This document shows positions 32,095 to 43,504 of a stretch of DNA of 64,000 nucleotides, piece by piece. Source of the DNA: Stomoxys calcitrans (taxonomy: Eukaryota; Arthropoda; Insecta; Diptera; Muscidae); NCBI RefSeq assembly GCF_963082655.1, contig NC_081552.1, positions 194,522,098-194,586,097 on the forward strand, in the 5' to 3' direction. How positions within the stretch are numbered: the stretch's first letter is position 1; each line of letters begins with the position of its first letter. Both the position numbers and the translations under genes were made by a program. The notes beneath the pieces were generated by a model. That model worked only from the letters and a program-made list of their open reading frames with translations, ran no database searches and was not told the origin of the DNA.

Positions 32095-32332
32095 TTGGGT
32101 TGCCCAAAAAGTAATTGCGGATTTTTTAAAAGAAAGTAAATGCATTTTTAATAAAACTTTGAATGAACTTCAATCAAATATACTTTTTTTACACTTTTTT
32201 TTCTGAAGCAAGCTAAAAGTAACAGCTGATAGCTGACAGAAGAAAGAATGCAATTACAGAGTCACAAGCTGTGAAAAAATTTGTCAACGCCGACTATATG
32301 AAAAATCCGCAATTACTTTTTGGGCAACCCAA
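32095..32332 (+). mobile_element. Mariner-type MITE, copy 2 (238 bp)
   Basis: Starts TTGGGTTGCCCAAAAAGTAA and ends with the inverted form; TA at 32093-32094 and 32333-32334. Inner sequence AAAGAAAGTAAATGCATTTT and GTCACAAGCTGTGAAAAAAT is nearly identical to copy 3, in the same orientation. Confidence 0.9.
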
Positions 32333-33556
32333 TACATAAACTTCTACAAATTTCGTTTGAATTATGAAAATTTCAAAGCAATATTGCCATTATTGATCAA
32401 TTTCGGAATACATACGCCATTCTGATACGCCACAGAGGCCTGTAATTAATATTACGCTTACGTTTTATAAAACTTCAAGTTATTGGAATACATTTTCTTA
32501 CATCATTAGGGTAAACCTATTATAAGCAAAAAAACTCGGTTAATTCGAATAATTTCATTTCTAGATAATAATAGTGCATGCAAGCTGCCTTGCAGATATT
32601 TTTCTTCTAGGAAAATTCAAAATCAATTTCAATTGCCCAAAATTAAAGCAATCATAAATTGGTGAATTTTTCACATCATTAACCAATAGAAATTTAAGCA
32701 AACAGACAAAACAATTCGCATTAATAAAAATATCAACAAAATCATTATTTACGCTTTCTTGCTACCTTATGTTAATAATAAAAATTCCTTTTATACACTG
32801 ACGTTGCTCACATTGGGCAAAGACGAATAGCAGAGTAATTAATTTAGGTCATTTCGATCGTATATAATTAAATTTGTTGTTCTTGGTTTTAATTAGAAAT
32901 TTTTTTATTATTCTCTTTTTTGTTTTGTGTGTTTTTTTTTTATATACAAAATTTTCGGTTTCTCAAAACCAATACATGGTGTATTTACAACATGTGTTGT
33001 TCGTGGAAGTTCTTGTTTGCCAAGAACTTTTGTTTTGGAAATTGCAAGTAGCAACATTCTACTGCTGCTGCACACTTTGTCCGTTCGTTCATATATATAT
33101 AAAAAAAGGGGTGTTTCTTATTTTCTTTGCCTTGCATATGTTGTTGCCGCCTCATGGCATACGAAATTTTTGTTTGCCTAATGCTAAGTTTAATGTGCAT
33201 GTCTATTTTCGCAACTTGCCTTTCTTTTTGCGGTTGCTTTGGCATTTTGCCTTCTTTTTGCCAAAAACATTATTTTCTCGGTGATGCGTTACCTTAAAAT
33301 GAGCAAATAACCGCAACAAATGTGATTGTTTAATGCATGATGATTTATAGCAGAACAGACGATGTTTCTGGTCTATTTGAATCGATAATAATTTATATCA
33401 AATATTTTAAAATCATTTCATAATGACAGTTCTAACAAAAATTACACAAGAACTATAATTAAATATAAAAATTTTTAAGATTTTGAGGGAGAAAAACAAA
33501 AATGGTTGACTGCTTGTAATATATTATTGAAATACAATTTGCATTCCATTAAGAAA
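32333..33556. other. Unique-looking part of intron 2
   Basis: AT-rich, T-runs near 32930. ORFs of 84-136 codons around 32874-33284 are Phe/Leu-rich chance products of poly(T) and lack a domain. No repeat recognised. Confidence 0.5.
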
Positions 33557-33715
33557 GGCGCCCCGGTAGCCGAGGTGGTAGCGTGCTCGGAATACCAGTG
33601 CAGGGGTCATGGGTTCAATTTCCAACAGAGGCCTTGATCTGTCACTACTGTGAACTTAAAATTGTCTAACCCTAAGTCTGTTTAAAGAACTGCCACTCTA
33701 ACCTAACCTAACCTT
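33557..33715 (+). mobile_element. SINE-2 copy (second tRNA-derived family)
   Basis: GGCGCCCCGGTAGCCGAGGT (A-box region) and CATGGGTTCAATTTCCAACA (B box), then GGCCTTGATCTGTCACTACT, ending ACTGCCACTCTAACCTAACC. The last 25 bp resemble the 3' tail of LINE group B, which suggests shared retrotransposition machinery. Confidence 0.72.
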
Positions 33716-33737
33716 CTATTAAGGAGCAGCTGCTATA

Positions 33738-34001
33738 CGTCTCTCATATCAATGAGTGCTGGCTGCTATAAGTTTAAGCTTAATGATTGGCATCTCCTTT
33801 TTATTGCCGAATCCGAATGGCTTGCCGCAGAGCTACCCCAGTTATAATAAAAACTTCATACTGCTGATTACCTAGGGCAAATATCTGACAGCCAGCATTA
33901 GGAAGAGATAACCAATACTGACATTTTCCGATGCCATGGCTGGGATTTCAACCCAGGCGTTCAGAAGACGTAATTGATTACCTCTGAGCTACGGTGGCCC
34001 C
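33738..34001 (-). mobile_element. SINE-1 copy, diverged
   Basis: Head at the right: GGGGCCACCGTAGCTCAGAG on the minus strand, B-box region degenerate (GGTTGAAATCCCAGCC). Left end CTCTCATATCAATGAGTGCT matches the SINE 3' end in reverse. Old copy. Confidence 0.7.
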
Positions 34002-34079
34002 ACGTTATTGATGTACGAGTATTTATAGTGGTTTGTGCAGGGGTGCGTATAATTGTTAATAATGTAATAATAGTAAGTA

Positions 34080-34975
34080 TACCTCTAGGTGGATAATGTA
34101 TAAGAATTGCTATGATGCTATATTTGATTGTTGGAGATCAAAGTGGAATTCATTGCGCAAAATTTCAACCAAATCGGATATGAATTGCTCCCTATAGAGG
34201 CTCAAGGGGTATAATCGGGAGATCGGATAATATTGGAGCTATAGCAGGTTGTGAACCAATTTGGGTCATACTTGGCGCAGTTGTTGACGGTCAAACCAAA
34301 ACACTCCATGCGAAATTTCATCCAAATCGGATAATACTTGCGCCCTCTTTAGGCTCACGAAGTCAAGATCCGAGATCAGTTTATATGGGAGCTATATTAG
34401 GTTATGCACCGACTTGAGCCATACTTAACACAGTTATTGGAAGTCATAACAAAATACTTGGTGTACAATTTCAGCCAAATCGGATAAGAACTGCGCCCTC
34501 TAGTGACTCAAGAAGTCAAGATCCGAGATCATTTTATATGGGAGCTATATCAGGTTATGCACCGATTTGAGCCATACTTAACACAGTTATTGGAAGTCAT
34601 AACAAAACACTTGGTGTACGATTTCCGCCTAATCGAACAAAAATTGTACCCTCTAGTGGCTAAAGAAGTCAAGATCCGATTTCGGTTTATATGGCAGCTA
34701 AACCAAAACATGGACCGATTTGGCCCATTTGCAATCCCAACCGACCTGCAGTGATAAGTGTACAAAACTTCAAGCACCTAGCTTTACTCCTTGGAAAGTT
34801 TCCATGCTTTCGACAGACAGACAGACAGACGGACAGACATAGTTACGTCGACTAAGAATTTCAAGCCGATCAAGAATATATATACCTTTGTTGGGACTCA
34901 GATCAATATTTCGATGTGTTAAAAACGAAATGTCGAAATAAGTATACCCCCATCCCTTGGTTGAGGGTAAAATAA
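34080..34975 (-). mobile_element. DINE-1-like element with five units, 3' truncated
   Basis: Units with TTGCGCCCTCTTTAGGCTCA and GATCATTTTATATGGGAGCT. Right-hand 5' block: GACAGACAGACAGACAGACG, AAGAATATATATACCTTTGT, CCCTTGGTTGAGGGTAAAAT. No 3' hairpin visible at the left. Confidence 0.8.
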
Positions 34976-34984
34976 GAAAAGAAC

Positions 34985-35875
34985 GATATCCACAAAAATT
35001 CACAATAAAAACATTTCGAGCAAATATCTTAGATATTGTGGTAGTCGTCGAAGAAAGCGTTGTGCAAAATGTTGGCAAGATTGGTCAATAAATGCGCTTG
35101 AGGTGGCTTTGGAAGTGAAAATCGGGCGATATACATATATGACAGCTATATCTAAATCTGAACCGATTTCTGTAAAATTCACCAGCAATAGTAAGAGTCA
35201 TAAGAAAACCCTTTCTGTCAAATTTCGAAAGAATCGGTTAACAAATGATCACTTTATTGCAATATTTCTCAAAATCGGACAAACATATATATGGGAGCTA
35301 TATCGTATTCTCAACCGATTTCGACCAAACTTCTTAGACATTCTTGTAGTCGTCGAAGAAAGCGTTATACAAAATTTTGGCAAGATTGGTTAATAAATGC
35401 GCATGCAGTGGCTCTAGAAATGAAAATCGGGCGATATATATATATATATGGCAGCTATATCTAAATCTGAACCGGTTTCTATGAAATTCACCAGCAATGT
35501 TGAGAGTCAAGAGAAAACACAGCTAAATTTCGACAGAATCGGTCCACGTTATTGCAACATTAGTCCAAATCGGGCGAACATATATATGGGAGCTATATCC
35601 AAATCTGAACGGATTTTTTCCAATTTCAATAGGCTTTGTCTATAGGCTGAAAAACATGCGTTAACCAAATTGTAAGACAATCGGATGAAAATTGCGACCT
35701 GTACTTTGTACACAAATTAACATGGACAGACAGGTAGATGGACATAGCTAAATCGAATTAGAAAGTGATTCCGAGGTCTATCCCTCTCTCCCTTCTGGGT
35801 GTTACAAACAAATGCACTAAGTTATATTAGTCTGTACCACAGTGGTGGTGTAGGGCATACAAAATGTAATACAGC
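34985..35875 (-). mobile_element. DINE-1-like element, subtype with GTCGTCGAAGAAAGCG units
   Basis: Two to three longer units (GTCGTCGAAGAAAGCGTTGT, AAAATCGGGCGATATA, ATCTGAACCGATTTCTGTAA). The 5' block is GACAGACAGGTAGATGGACA, GAATTAGAAAGTGATTCCGA, GTACCACAGTGGTGGTGTAG. It differs from the main subtype throughout, so it is a separate subfamily. A related 5' end is at 40448-40590. Confidence 0.75.
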
Positions 35876-36011
35876 TTATAAGTGTATTTGATTTTTGTTT
35901 TGTTTTATCTCTATGAAGAATTTTGCTTTTTTTTTTTTGATACCAAAAAAACATTTTTCCCCTATTTTCCCTTAAACAATTATCTAATTTATATATGTTA
36001 CTCTTTCACAG

Positions 36012-36098
36012 ATCGAACGCGAGAAGGCCGATCTCAGTGTCCAAGTCATTCAGATGTCTGAACGCCTTGAAGAAGCTGAGGGTGGTGCTGAACACCAA
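36012..36098 (+). CDS. Prm: Paramyosin, coding exon 3 (residues 61-89)
   Basis: This exon of 29 codons begins IEREKADLSVQVIQMSERL and ends EGGAEHQ. It is a highly charged coiled-coil segment of the paramyosin rod. It is flanked by a CTTTCACAG acceptor and a GTAAGT donor, phase 0 on both sides. It sits alone between a 19.2-kb repeat-filled intron and a 1.56-kb A/T-only intron, and is too short for a simple ORF scan. Confidence 0.94.
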
Positions 36099-37658
36099 GT
36101 AAGTAATGCTTACCCATTAAAAAACAATTAACCCGTCAAAATCGCTGAAATGTTGTGACTCGATTTTGCAAACGAATCATCGAATTAGGCTGATTTTATA
36201 GAAGGAATACAGCAGATTTGAATGACAGTGAACTAACCAAAAATTTATACTTTTTTTAGTTCATTTAATAATTTTTTAAAATTTCTACAAATTTTTAAAT
36301 TTTTTTTGAAATTTTTAAAATTTTTTTGAAATTTTTAAATTTTTTTGAAATTTTTAAATATTTTAAAATTTTAAAATATTTTTAAGTTTTTTAATTTTTT
36401 TTTAAATTTTTTAAAATTTTTAAAAATTTTAAATATTTTAAAATGTTTTTAAAATTGTTTTTTAAAACTTGTTTAAAATATTTTTAAAAATTTTTTTAAA
36501 ATTTTTTTTTAAATTTTTTTAAAATTTTTAAAATTTTTGAAATTTTTGAAATTTTTGAAATTTTTGAAATTTTTTAAATTTTTAAATATTTTAAAAGTAT
36601 TAAAATTTTTAAAAATTTTTAAATGTTTTTAGAATTGTTTTTTTTTAATTTATAAAATTTTGAAATTTTTTTTTAAATTCTATTATTTTTTTTATGTTTA
36701 AATTTTTTTAATATTTTAAATTTTTTTTTAAATTTTTAATTAAAATTTTTAAAATTTCTTAAATTTTTTTAAATTTTAAATTAAAATTTTTAAAATTCTT
36801 TTAAATTTTTTTAATTTTTTGAAACCTGAAAAATTTGTACTATTTTAAATTTTTTAAATTATTTTTTTTATTTTTTTTTTTATTTTAAATTTTTTTTGTT
36901 TTGTTAATTTTTTATTTACATCTTTTTTAATTTGTTAGGGTTTTCTAACTTTCGAAAAATCTTAAAATTTTTAAAATATTAAAATTTTTAATATTTTTAA
37001 AGTTTCTAAAATTTTTAAAATTTTTAAATATGTTAAAATTTTTAAATATTTAAAATTCTTTAAAATTTTTAGATATTTTAAAATTTTTAAAATTTTTTAA
37101 TCTTTAAAATGTTTTAAAATTTTCCAAATTTTTAAAAATTTTTAAAATACTAAAATTTCTTGAAATTTTTTTTTAAATTTTTTTAAAATGTTTTTTTTTT
37201 TAAATTTTTTTTAAATTTTTTAAAATTTTTAAAAATTATTTTAATTTTTTAAAATTTTTAAAAATTATTTTAATTTTTTAAAACTTTTCAATATATTTAA
37301 ATTTTTAAATTTTTAATATTTCAAAAATTTTAAAAATTTTTGAAATTTTGTTTATTTAGCTTTCTGCTTTATATTTTTTTATTTATTTTTTTTTTGTTTT
37401 TTATTATATTTTTTTAATTTTTTATTTATATACTTTTTTCAATTTAAATTTTTAATATTTCCTAAATTTTTTTAAATTTTTAAATTCTTAAAATTTTTTC
37501 ATTTTTTAAAACTTAAAATATTTTAATTTTTTATTTTAATTTGTAATTTTTTGTTTTATTTTTTTGTAATTTTTTATTTTTTTAAAAATTTGTAAATTTT
37601 TAAATTTTTTCTAATTTTTTTTTGTTAATTTTAATTTTCCTTTCCATTTCTATTTTAG
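36099..37658 (+). other. Paramyosin intron 3: 1.5 kb of A/T homopolymer runs
   Basis: From GTAAGT to CTATTTTAG. From about 36240 to 37640 the sequence is almost entirely short runs of A and T (AAATTTTT-like words) with scarcely any G or C. No ORF, no transposon. The pattern is quasi-periodic and probably arose by slippage. Confidence 0.92.
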
Positions 37659-37825
37659 TTCGAGGCCAATCGCAAGCGTGATACCGAATTGTTGAAATTG
37701 CGCAAAATGCTCGAAGATGTCCATTTGGAATCCGAAGAAACTACCATGGTGCTTAAGAAGAAGCACAACGAAATTATTGCCGACTTCCAAGAACAAATCG
37801 ATATCCTTACCAAATCGAAGAGCAG
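37659..37825 (+). CDS. Prm: Paramyosin, coding exon 4 (residues 90-144, two bases of codon 145)
   Basis: This exon begins FEANRKRDTELLKLRKML and ends DILTKSKS plus AG of a split Arg codon (phase 2). The acceptor is CTATTTTAG and the donor GTAAAT, the second weakest donor of the gene. The heptad pattern is continuous with exons 3 and 5. A minus-strand ORF that overlaps the exon is only a shadow of it. The 8.2-kb intron that follows carries DINE, LINE and SINE copies. Confidence 0.95.
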
Positions 37826-38574
37826 GTAAATTTACAAAGCGTTCCATGTTACTAAAAACCAAATAGCCAAAATGCTTACCTGCATTCTGTTAACATTTCG
37901 CTAAATAGCTTAAGCTTTTGCTATTTTCATTAAAAAAAAAACCTTTCAAAACATCTGGGACAGAAGCGTTGTTTAAGCCATGATAATAAAGGTCAAAGGC
38001 TAAGTTCGAGAATAAAATGTTGATAGCTGAATTTCAACACCGACTTTCAGCGCCATAAATTGGCATGCCAACTTATGATGACCTTTTATGCCAGACTTAT
38101 ATCGTTGTCATCGATCAACCTACACATCCGCGTATTTGTAAGGGTAGCATACCCATTAGCAGAGACTATTCTCTCATTGATATGAGAGAAAATACGTAGC
38201 TGTTTCTATTAGAATATTCACGGGCAAATTTGAAATTTGCATATTTGAGGATTGCACAGTGGGAGAAAACTGAAAAAAAAAACTCGTAAAAAACATGCCG
38301 TGTGAGAACGAGTAGATATATCTCTCTATGTGAAATTTTAAATGGTTAGAGCTGAGGAGTTACCGAGATTGTGTGCAAAGCCCTAAGTTATACGGGCGCC
38401 CTTTGACAGGTCACATCGATATTTCGAAAAATTGTTCGAGCTGTCAACTCTTCATTTGTGGTATGATTTGAAAAAATCTTATTTTGCTGGATAGTGCTCA
38501 AAAATCCCATTTCAATATGCCGCTTTCACATGGCATATTTTTCATTAGTTTTTTTTTTCGATTCCCCCCACTGT
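37826..38574 (+). other. Start of paramyosin intron 4 (intron is 37826-45985)
   Basis: Mostly unassigned. A short SINE-1 3' fragment may lie at about 38170-38250 (TCTCATTGATATGAGAG, ATTCACGGGCAAAT). Confidence 0.5.
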
Positions 38575-38998
38575 GCATTTGGCGGCCCCCTAAATACTTG
38601 CCACTAAATGATATCAAATTCGTAGTCTTCTTTAATAGATCTCTCATTTGAACTCCTTGCTGTAATGGGGGGCTTAACTTGTCCCCTACCACCACAAATG
38701 TTTTATTTCAACCCCATTTCATCCTGATAGCCACAAATGCCACCAAGGGAATTTTTTGGAGTTGGGTTGGGTCTCCCAGACACTTGGCCTTTCATTCAAA
38801 CACCATATTGTCCTGATCGACTCATATGCCCACAGTGGGATAATTCGGGAATGGGGTTGCCCCCCAAGTACTTGCCGACACATTTTTTATTCATACTCGC
38901 ATTCTACTCCAAAATACGTTTGGAGGTCATCAGCCTACATGTCAGTTTGAGAGGTTTTTGGGGGTGGAGCGATTCCCCGAGTACTTGACCCTCAATTT
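38575..38998. mobile_element. R2-like dispersed repeat
   Basis: Repeated phrases such as GGCGGCCCCCTAAATACTTG, CTCCCAGACACTTGGCCTTT, CACCATATTGTCCTGATCG and GTTGCCCCCCAAGTACTTGC correspond to the C-rich central part of the R2 element at 1840-2150. It consists of three to four related lines of about 90-100 bp. Confidence 0.5.
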
Positions 38999-40447
38999 TT
39001 TATGATACCCACCACCATAGGATGGGGTGGGTATCATTTTGTTTGTAACATCTTGAAGTATTGATCTAGACATTCTGAGTGGATCTTGTCATGTCCGTCC
39101 GTCCGTCTGTCGAAATCACAATAGCGGTCGAACGCGTAAAGCTGGCGGCTTCCAATTTTGCACAGATACTAAATATTGATGTAGGTCGTCGGGGATTGGA
39201 AATGGGTCATATCGGTTTAGATTTGGATATAGCTCCCATATAAAACGATCTCACGGTTTGACTTCTTGAGCCCTTACAAGCCGCAATTTTTGTCCGATTT
39301 TGCAAAAATTTTGCACATAGTGACTTGTTATGACCTCCAACAACTGTGGGTCGTCTGGGACCCCATTAGGTACATATATTCTTGATCGCCATGACATTGT
39401 TAGTCGATCTAGCCATGTCCGTCCGTCTGTCTGTCGAAAGCAGGTTAATTTTCGAAGAAGTGAAGCTAGACACTTGAAATTTTGCACAAATACATCTTAT
39501 CAGTGTAGGTCGGTTGGAATTGTAAATGGGCTATATCGGTCCATATTTTGATATAGCTGCCATATAAACCGATCGCGGATCTTGACTTCTTGAGCCACTA
39601 GAGAGAACAATTCCTATCCGATTTGGCTGAAATTTAGCATGGGGTGTTCTTGTATGATTTCAAATAACTGCGTTAAGTTTGGTTGAAATCAGTCCACAAC
39701 TGGATATAGCTGTCATATACACCGATCTGGGGTCTTCACTTCTTGAGCCTCTAGAGGACGTAATTCCTATCCGATTTGGCTGAAATTTTGAATAACGTGT
39801 TTTGTTATGACTTCCAATAACTGTACCGAATGTGGTTCAAATCGGTCATTAACTTGATATAGCTGCCATATAAATCGATCTGGGATCTTGACTTCTTGAG
39901 ACACTGGAGAGCGCAATTTTTCTCCGATTTGGCTGAAATTTTGCATAACGTGTTTTGTTATGATTTCCTACAACTGCGTTAAATATGGTTCAAATTGGTC
40001 CATTACCTGATATAGCTGCCATATTAACCGATCTGGGATCTTGACTTCTTGAGCCTCTAGAGGGCGCAAGTATTATCCGATTTGGCTGAAACTTTATACA
40101 ACGGCTTTGCCTATGACCTTCAACAAACGTGTCAAATATGGTCTGAATCGGTACGTAACCTTATACAGCTCCCGTATAAACCGATTTCCCTATTTTATTT
40201 CTTGAACCCTTAAAGGCTCAATTCTTATTCGAATTGGCTGAAATTTTACACAATGGTCTCCATCGTTCAATTCAATTACGGTCCGAATGGGACCATTACT
40301 TGATAAAGCTCCAATAGCATAGCAATTCTTTTCATTTCAACTCTATATGCCTAAAAAGAGATACCAGGAAAAGAACTCGACAAATGCGATTCATGGTGGA
40401 GGGTATATAAGATTCGGCCCGGCCGAACTTAGCATGCTTTTACTTAT
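38999..40447 (+). mobile_element. DINE-1-like element, full ends, duplicated 5' block
   Basis: 5' end ATACCCACCACCATAGGATG, ATGTCCGTCCGTCCGTCTGT (39091) and a second block with CGATCTAGCCATGTCCGTCC (39406). Units of about 153 bp (GGATCTTGACTTCTTGAGCC, CCGATTTGGCTGAAATTT). 3' end: GGAGGGTATATAAGATTCGG, CCCGGCCGAACTTAGCATGC, TTTTACTTATT. Two GTCY blocks imply a nested or recombined pair of elements. Confidence 0.86.
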
Positions 40448-40590
40448 TCACAAATTAACATGGACAGACAGTTAGACGGACAGACATAGAAGCTTATTCT
40501 GAATCGATCATCCTTCTGGGTGTTACTAACAAATGCACCAAGTTCTAATACCCTGTACCCCATTGATGGTATAGTGCATAAAAATCCCTA
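40448..40590 (-). mobile_element. 5' end fragment of the second DINE subtype
   Basis: AAATTAACATGGACAGACAG, TTCTGGGTGTTACTAACAAA and TACCCCATTGATGGTATAGT match the end of the copy at 34985-35875. Confidence 0.65.
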
Positions 40591-40591
40591 A

Positions 40592-41135
40592 GTAATGGTT
40601 TGGGATGAGAACTATAAAACCTCTTGGGGGTTTACTCTGCTGACCTTCACTGATAGATGGTCACAAAGAGGTGACTGTGAGCATTCCAAAACTATGTGAC
40701 CTAATCTAGCGTTGAAGAGGTCTACTGCTTTGCTGTCATTGGCTAGAACAGACGTCTCCGTCATTGTGTCTGTCATGGCAGGTCACTATCTAATCGGAAA
40801 ACATGCTGACAGACTGAAGGTTGCCAGAGACGACTTTTGCAGAAGCTGTGAGGACTTCGAAGAAGAAGAGACTATAGAACACCTTCTGTGTGTGTACCAC
40901 GCTCTGGCAATCAGAAGAAGTTCCACTTTAGGTTCTCATTTCTTTGAGAACCTGTCTGATTTAGCGGATGTGAACATTCGCAAGTTATTGTTAGTTATAT
41001 TTTTAAAGCGAACTGGATGGTTTAACAGTAGTAACTAGAAGGCATCTAGATTCTTCTGTTCCTGTGGTCTCATAATGGACGAAAATGTCTAAGTGAGTCT
41101 GATGGCAGGCTGCCACTTAAACCTAATCCAACCAT
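40592..41135 (+). mobile_element. LINE group B 3' end with RNase H-domain C-terminus
   Basis: An ORF of 108 codons (40712-41038) reads VMAGHYLIGKHADRLKVARD then the zinc-knuckle-like CRSCEDFEEEETIEHLLC (Cys-x2-Cys ... His-x3-Cys), then RTGWF near the end. This is the usual C-terminal end of I/Jockey-type LINE polyproteins after RNase H. The 3' UTR has TAATGGACGAAAATGTCTAA and GATGGCAGGCTGCCACTTAA. 5'-truncated and not functional. Confidence 0.75.
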
Positions 41136-43504
41136 ACTATCATCTTAACTTGGAATTTCCCATCTCTCAGATTGTTGTTTAGTGTTGTAAAAACTCTTCA
41201 ATATTATTCTATTCAACAGCTGTGGCATACCTGGCCATGCCATCTTGCCCCATAATTGGTCACATATGGTACTCATTAATATTTGCAAAATACATCGAAT
41301 CAATTTTTCAACAATTTGCCATTTTTCCCCCATTTTGAAGCTATAGGCTATAGCTGACAATAAATATGGCCAGTCATTGAATGAATGGCATGGCATATAA
41401 AAAATTTCACAGTCTTTTTCTAAGAATTTCTAAACGTTTTCCTTATTGCTGCAGTCATGAATCTTGTGGGGCGAGGGCATATAAGAAAATTATTTGACAA
41501 TATTAAGCGCAGAGGCTAGACATTGCTTTATTATTTATAACCAATTTCTAAGTGGCATCGTATGCAGGAAAAAAATATTGGCCAAAGTTGTGAGATATGA
41601 GTTTGCCATATATCAATGAATATGTGTAGCTACATACAGTGACAAAGACAAAAAAGATGTTTGTGGTTTGGTTTTTTTTTTTCTTTGAAATTTGAAAACT
41701 ACAGTGATCTAACAGCAACCTGTATCTAGCATAATGCCATGAAATATGAGCGGCTGCACTTAAAATAGATGTATATGCCGGCTGTTACGTTTGGACTTTT
41801 TGTTTTTCCCTCTGTTTTGCTTCTTGTTGGGGCAGCACATTTGTTAATTGCCGATTTCTCAATATGTGTGGTATATACATTTCGTCAGACTCGCATACAC
41901 ACACACACACACTCCTATGTGATTATGTTCACTGGTGTGCATGCATGGAGGTTTAAAAATATCCCAGCGTAATAAAAAACCAAAATTCAAGGCCATATTT
42001 CCCCAACAATTTTCCATGAAGATTCAAAAACACTTGGATATGAAAAACACTTTAAATTGAAGAGCAAATATTTGTTGTGGTCATTACCTTTCAATGCTAC
42101 CAAGTTGGAAAATGGAATTTTCTTTTGTTTTTTTTTTTTTTTTTGATTTCCATAAACCCCCTCATTATTCTTAATTGCCAAATGTTTATGGTTACATTGA
42201 AATATCCAAAAAAAAAGCCGTTTTCATGCTTTAAAGAGCTTTAAGCTCAAAACAAACAAACAAACTCAACAGAACTCACTCAAAAGCTTCAAGAGTTTGC
42301 GCAGTTTGTGTTGCACGTTTATCACTCGTTAGCCCATATGGATGTATGCGCAGCATTCACACACTCACACACACACACATAGGAGTGCGGCCTACGCCCA
42401 ATATGACCCAATCTTTTGAGTGCATGTCCACTTCATGCTCAATTGATCTCAGTAGTCAATTGTTGCTGTTGTTTGTGCTTTTTTCACGATCTACACCTTT
42501 AAAGACTATGTGGCTTTTGCTCTAAAAGCTTTAGAAAAGCCATAAAACATTATTTCCGTTTCCTTGGCCAATGGTCAACAACACCTGCATTGAAAAAACT
42601 TAATTTTTAAATGTTTTCTTTTTTTGGAGGAAAAAAAACTGAAATAAAAAATGTGTACATTTTCTTTTTCCATTTTTTTTGAGAAGTGTTTGTTTCTTTT
42701 TGGTTTATTTTCTTTTAAAAATATTTTGACTATAGCTGTCTCTTTTTGTTATATTGCCCACCTTGTTTTTTGGAAATTCGATATGTTTTTTTCCACGTAG
42801 AATGTGTCGGCGGCATGTCGGCCAATAAAGGCAGCAACAGCAGCCATAGCTTTTGAATACTTATAAAAATACATATATATATATATGAGTATATACACAA
42901 ATATGTAAAAATAATTTTCGAAAATTAAAAACACAACCAACGCATTTCGAGAAATATACACATTCAATGCTAAACATCAGCGGCATACATATAAGAACCA
43001 CATGTATAGCTACAAAACTATACCACATATCTATATAACATTAATAAAAGTATTTTCCTTTGAGTAAGGCAAACAAAAAGATAGAGAGAAAACTTGTTTC
43101 TTGCGGTTTTTTTTTTTTTTTGAATATTTGAGGCTTTGAGCGCATTTTTAAAAATATTTGCATATACATATTCATATTTATGTTTGAGTGAAAATTTTGC
43201 ATTGATTTTGATTTAGCCACTTATTTGTTTTTTTACAAAATGCCAAATTTTCTTTTTTTGCATTATATTTATAACTTGTAAAGCATTTTTGATTTTTCAA
43301 AATTATTAATATGTAGGTAACCGGGTTAGTTTAATCTCCACGTTGATCAATGAAATCTCAGAAAAAAATTGGCAACAATTACAGAAAATAAAAAAATTAA
43401 TGCATATGTATTATACGGGATGTATTTCTATAGCATTTTAGCAAAAATTTTGAAATTATGACATAACTTAAGATATATTATTCATAGCAAAGCCTTTTAA
43501 AAAA
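41136..43504. other. Unique-looking part of paramyosin intron 4
   Basis: 2.4 kb without recognised transposons. CA microsatellites at 41892-41912 and 42358-42381, TA strings near 42870-42900, many T-runs. ORFs under 85 codons are not supported. This is the largest repeat-poor intron stretch and a candidate place for enhancers. Confidence 0.5.

Noticed and set aside
36099..37658. Possible retrotransposon in intron 3
   Set aside because: Only A/T runs, no ends, no target duplication, no coding remnant.
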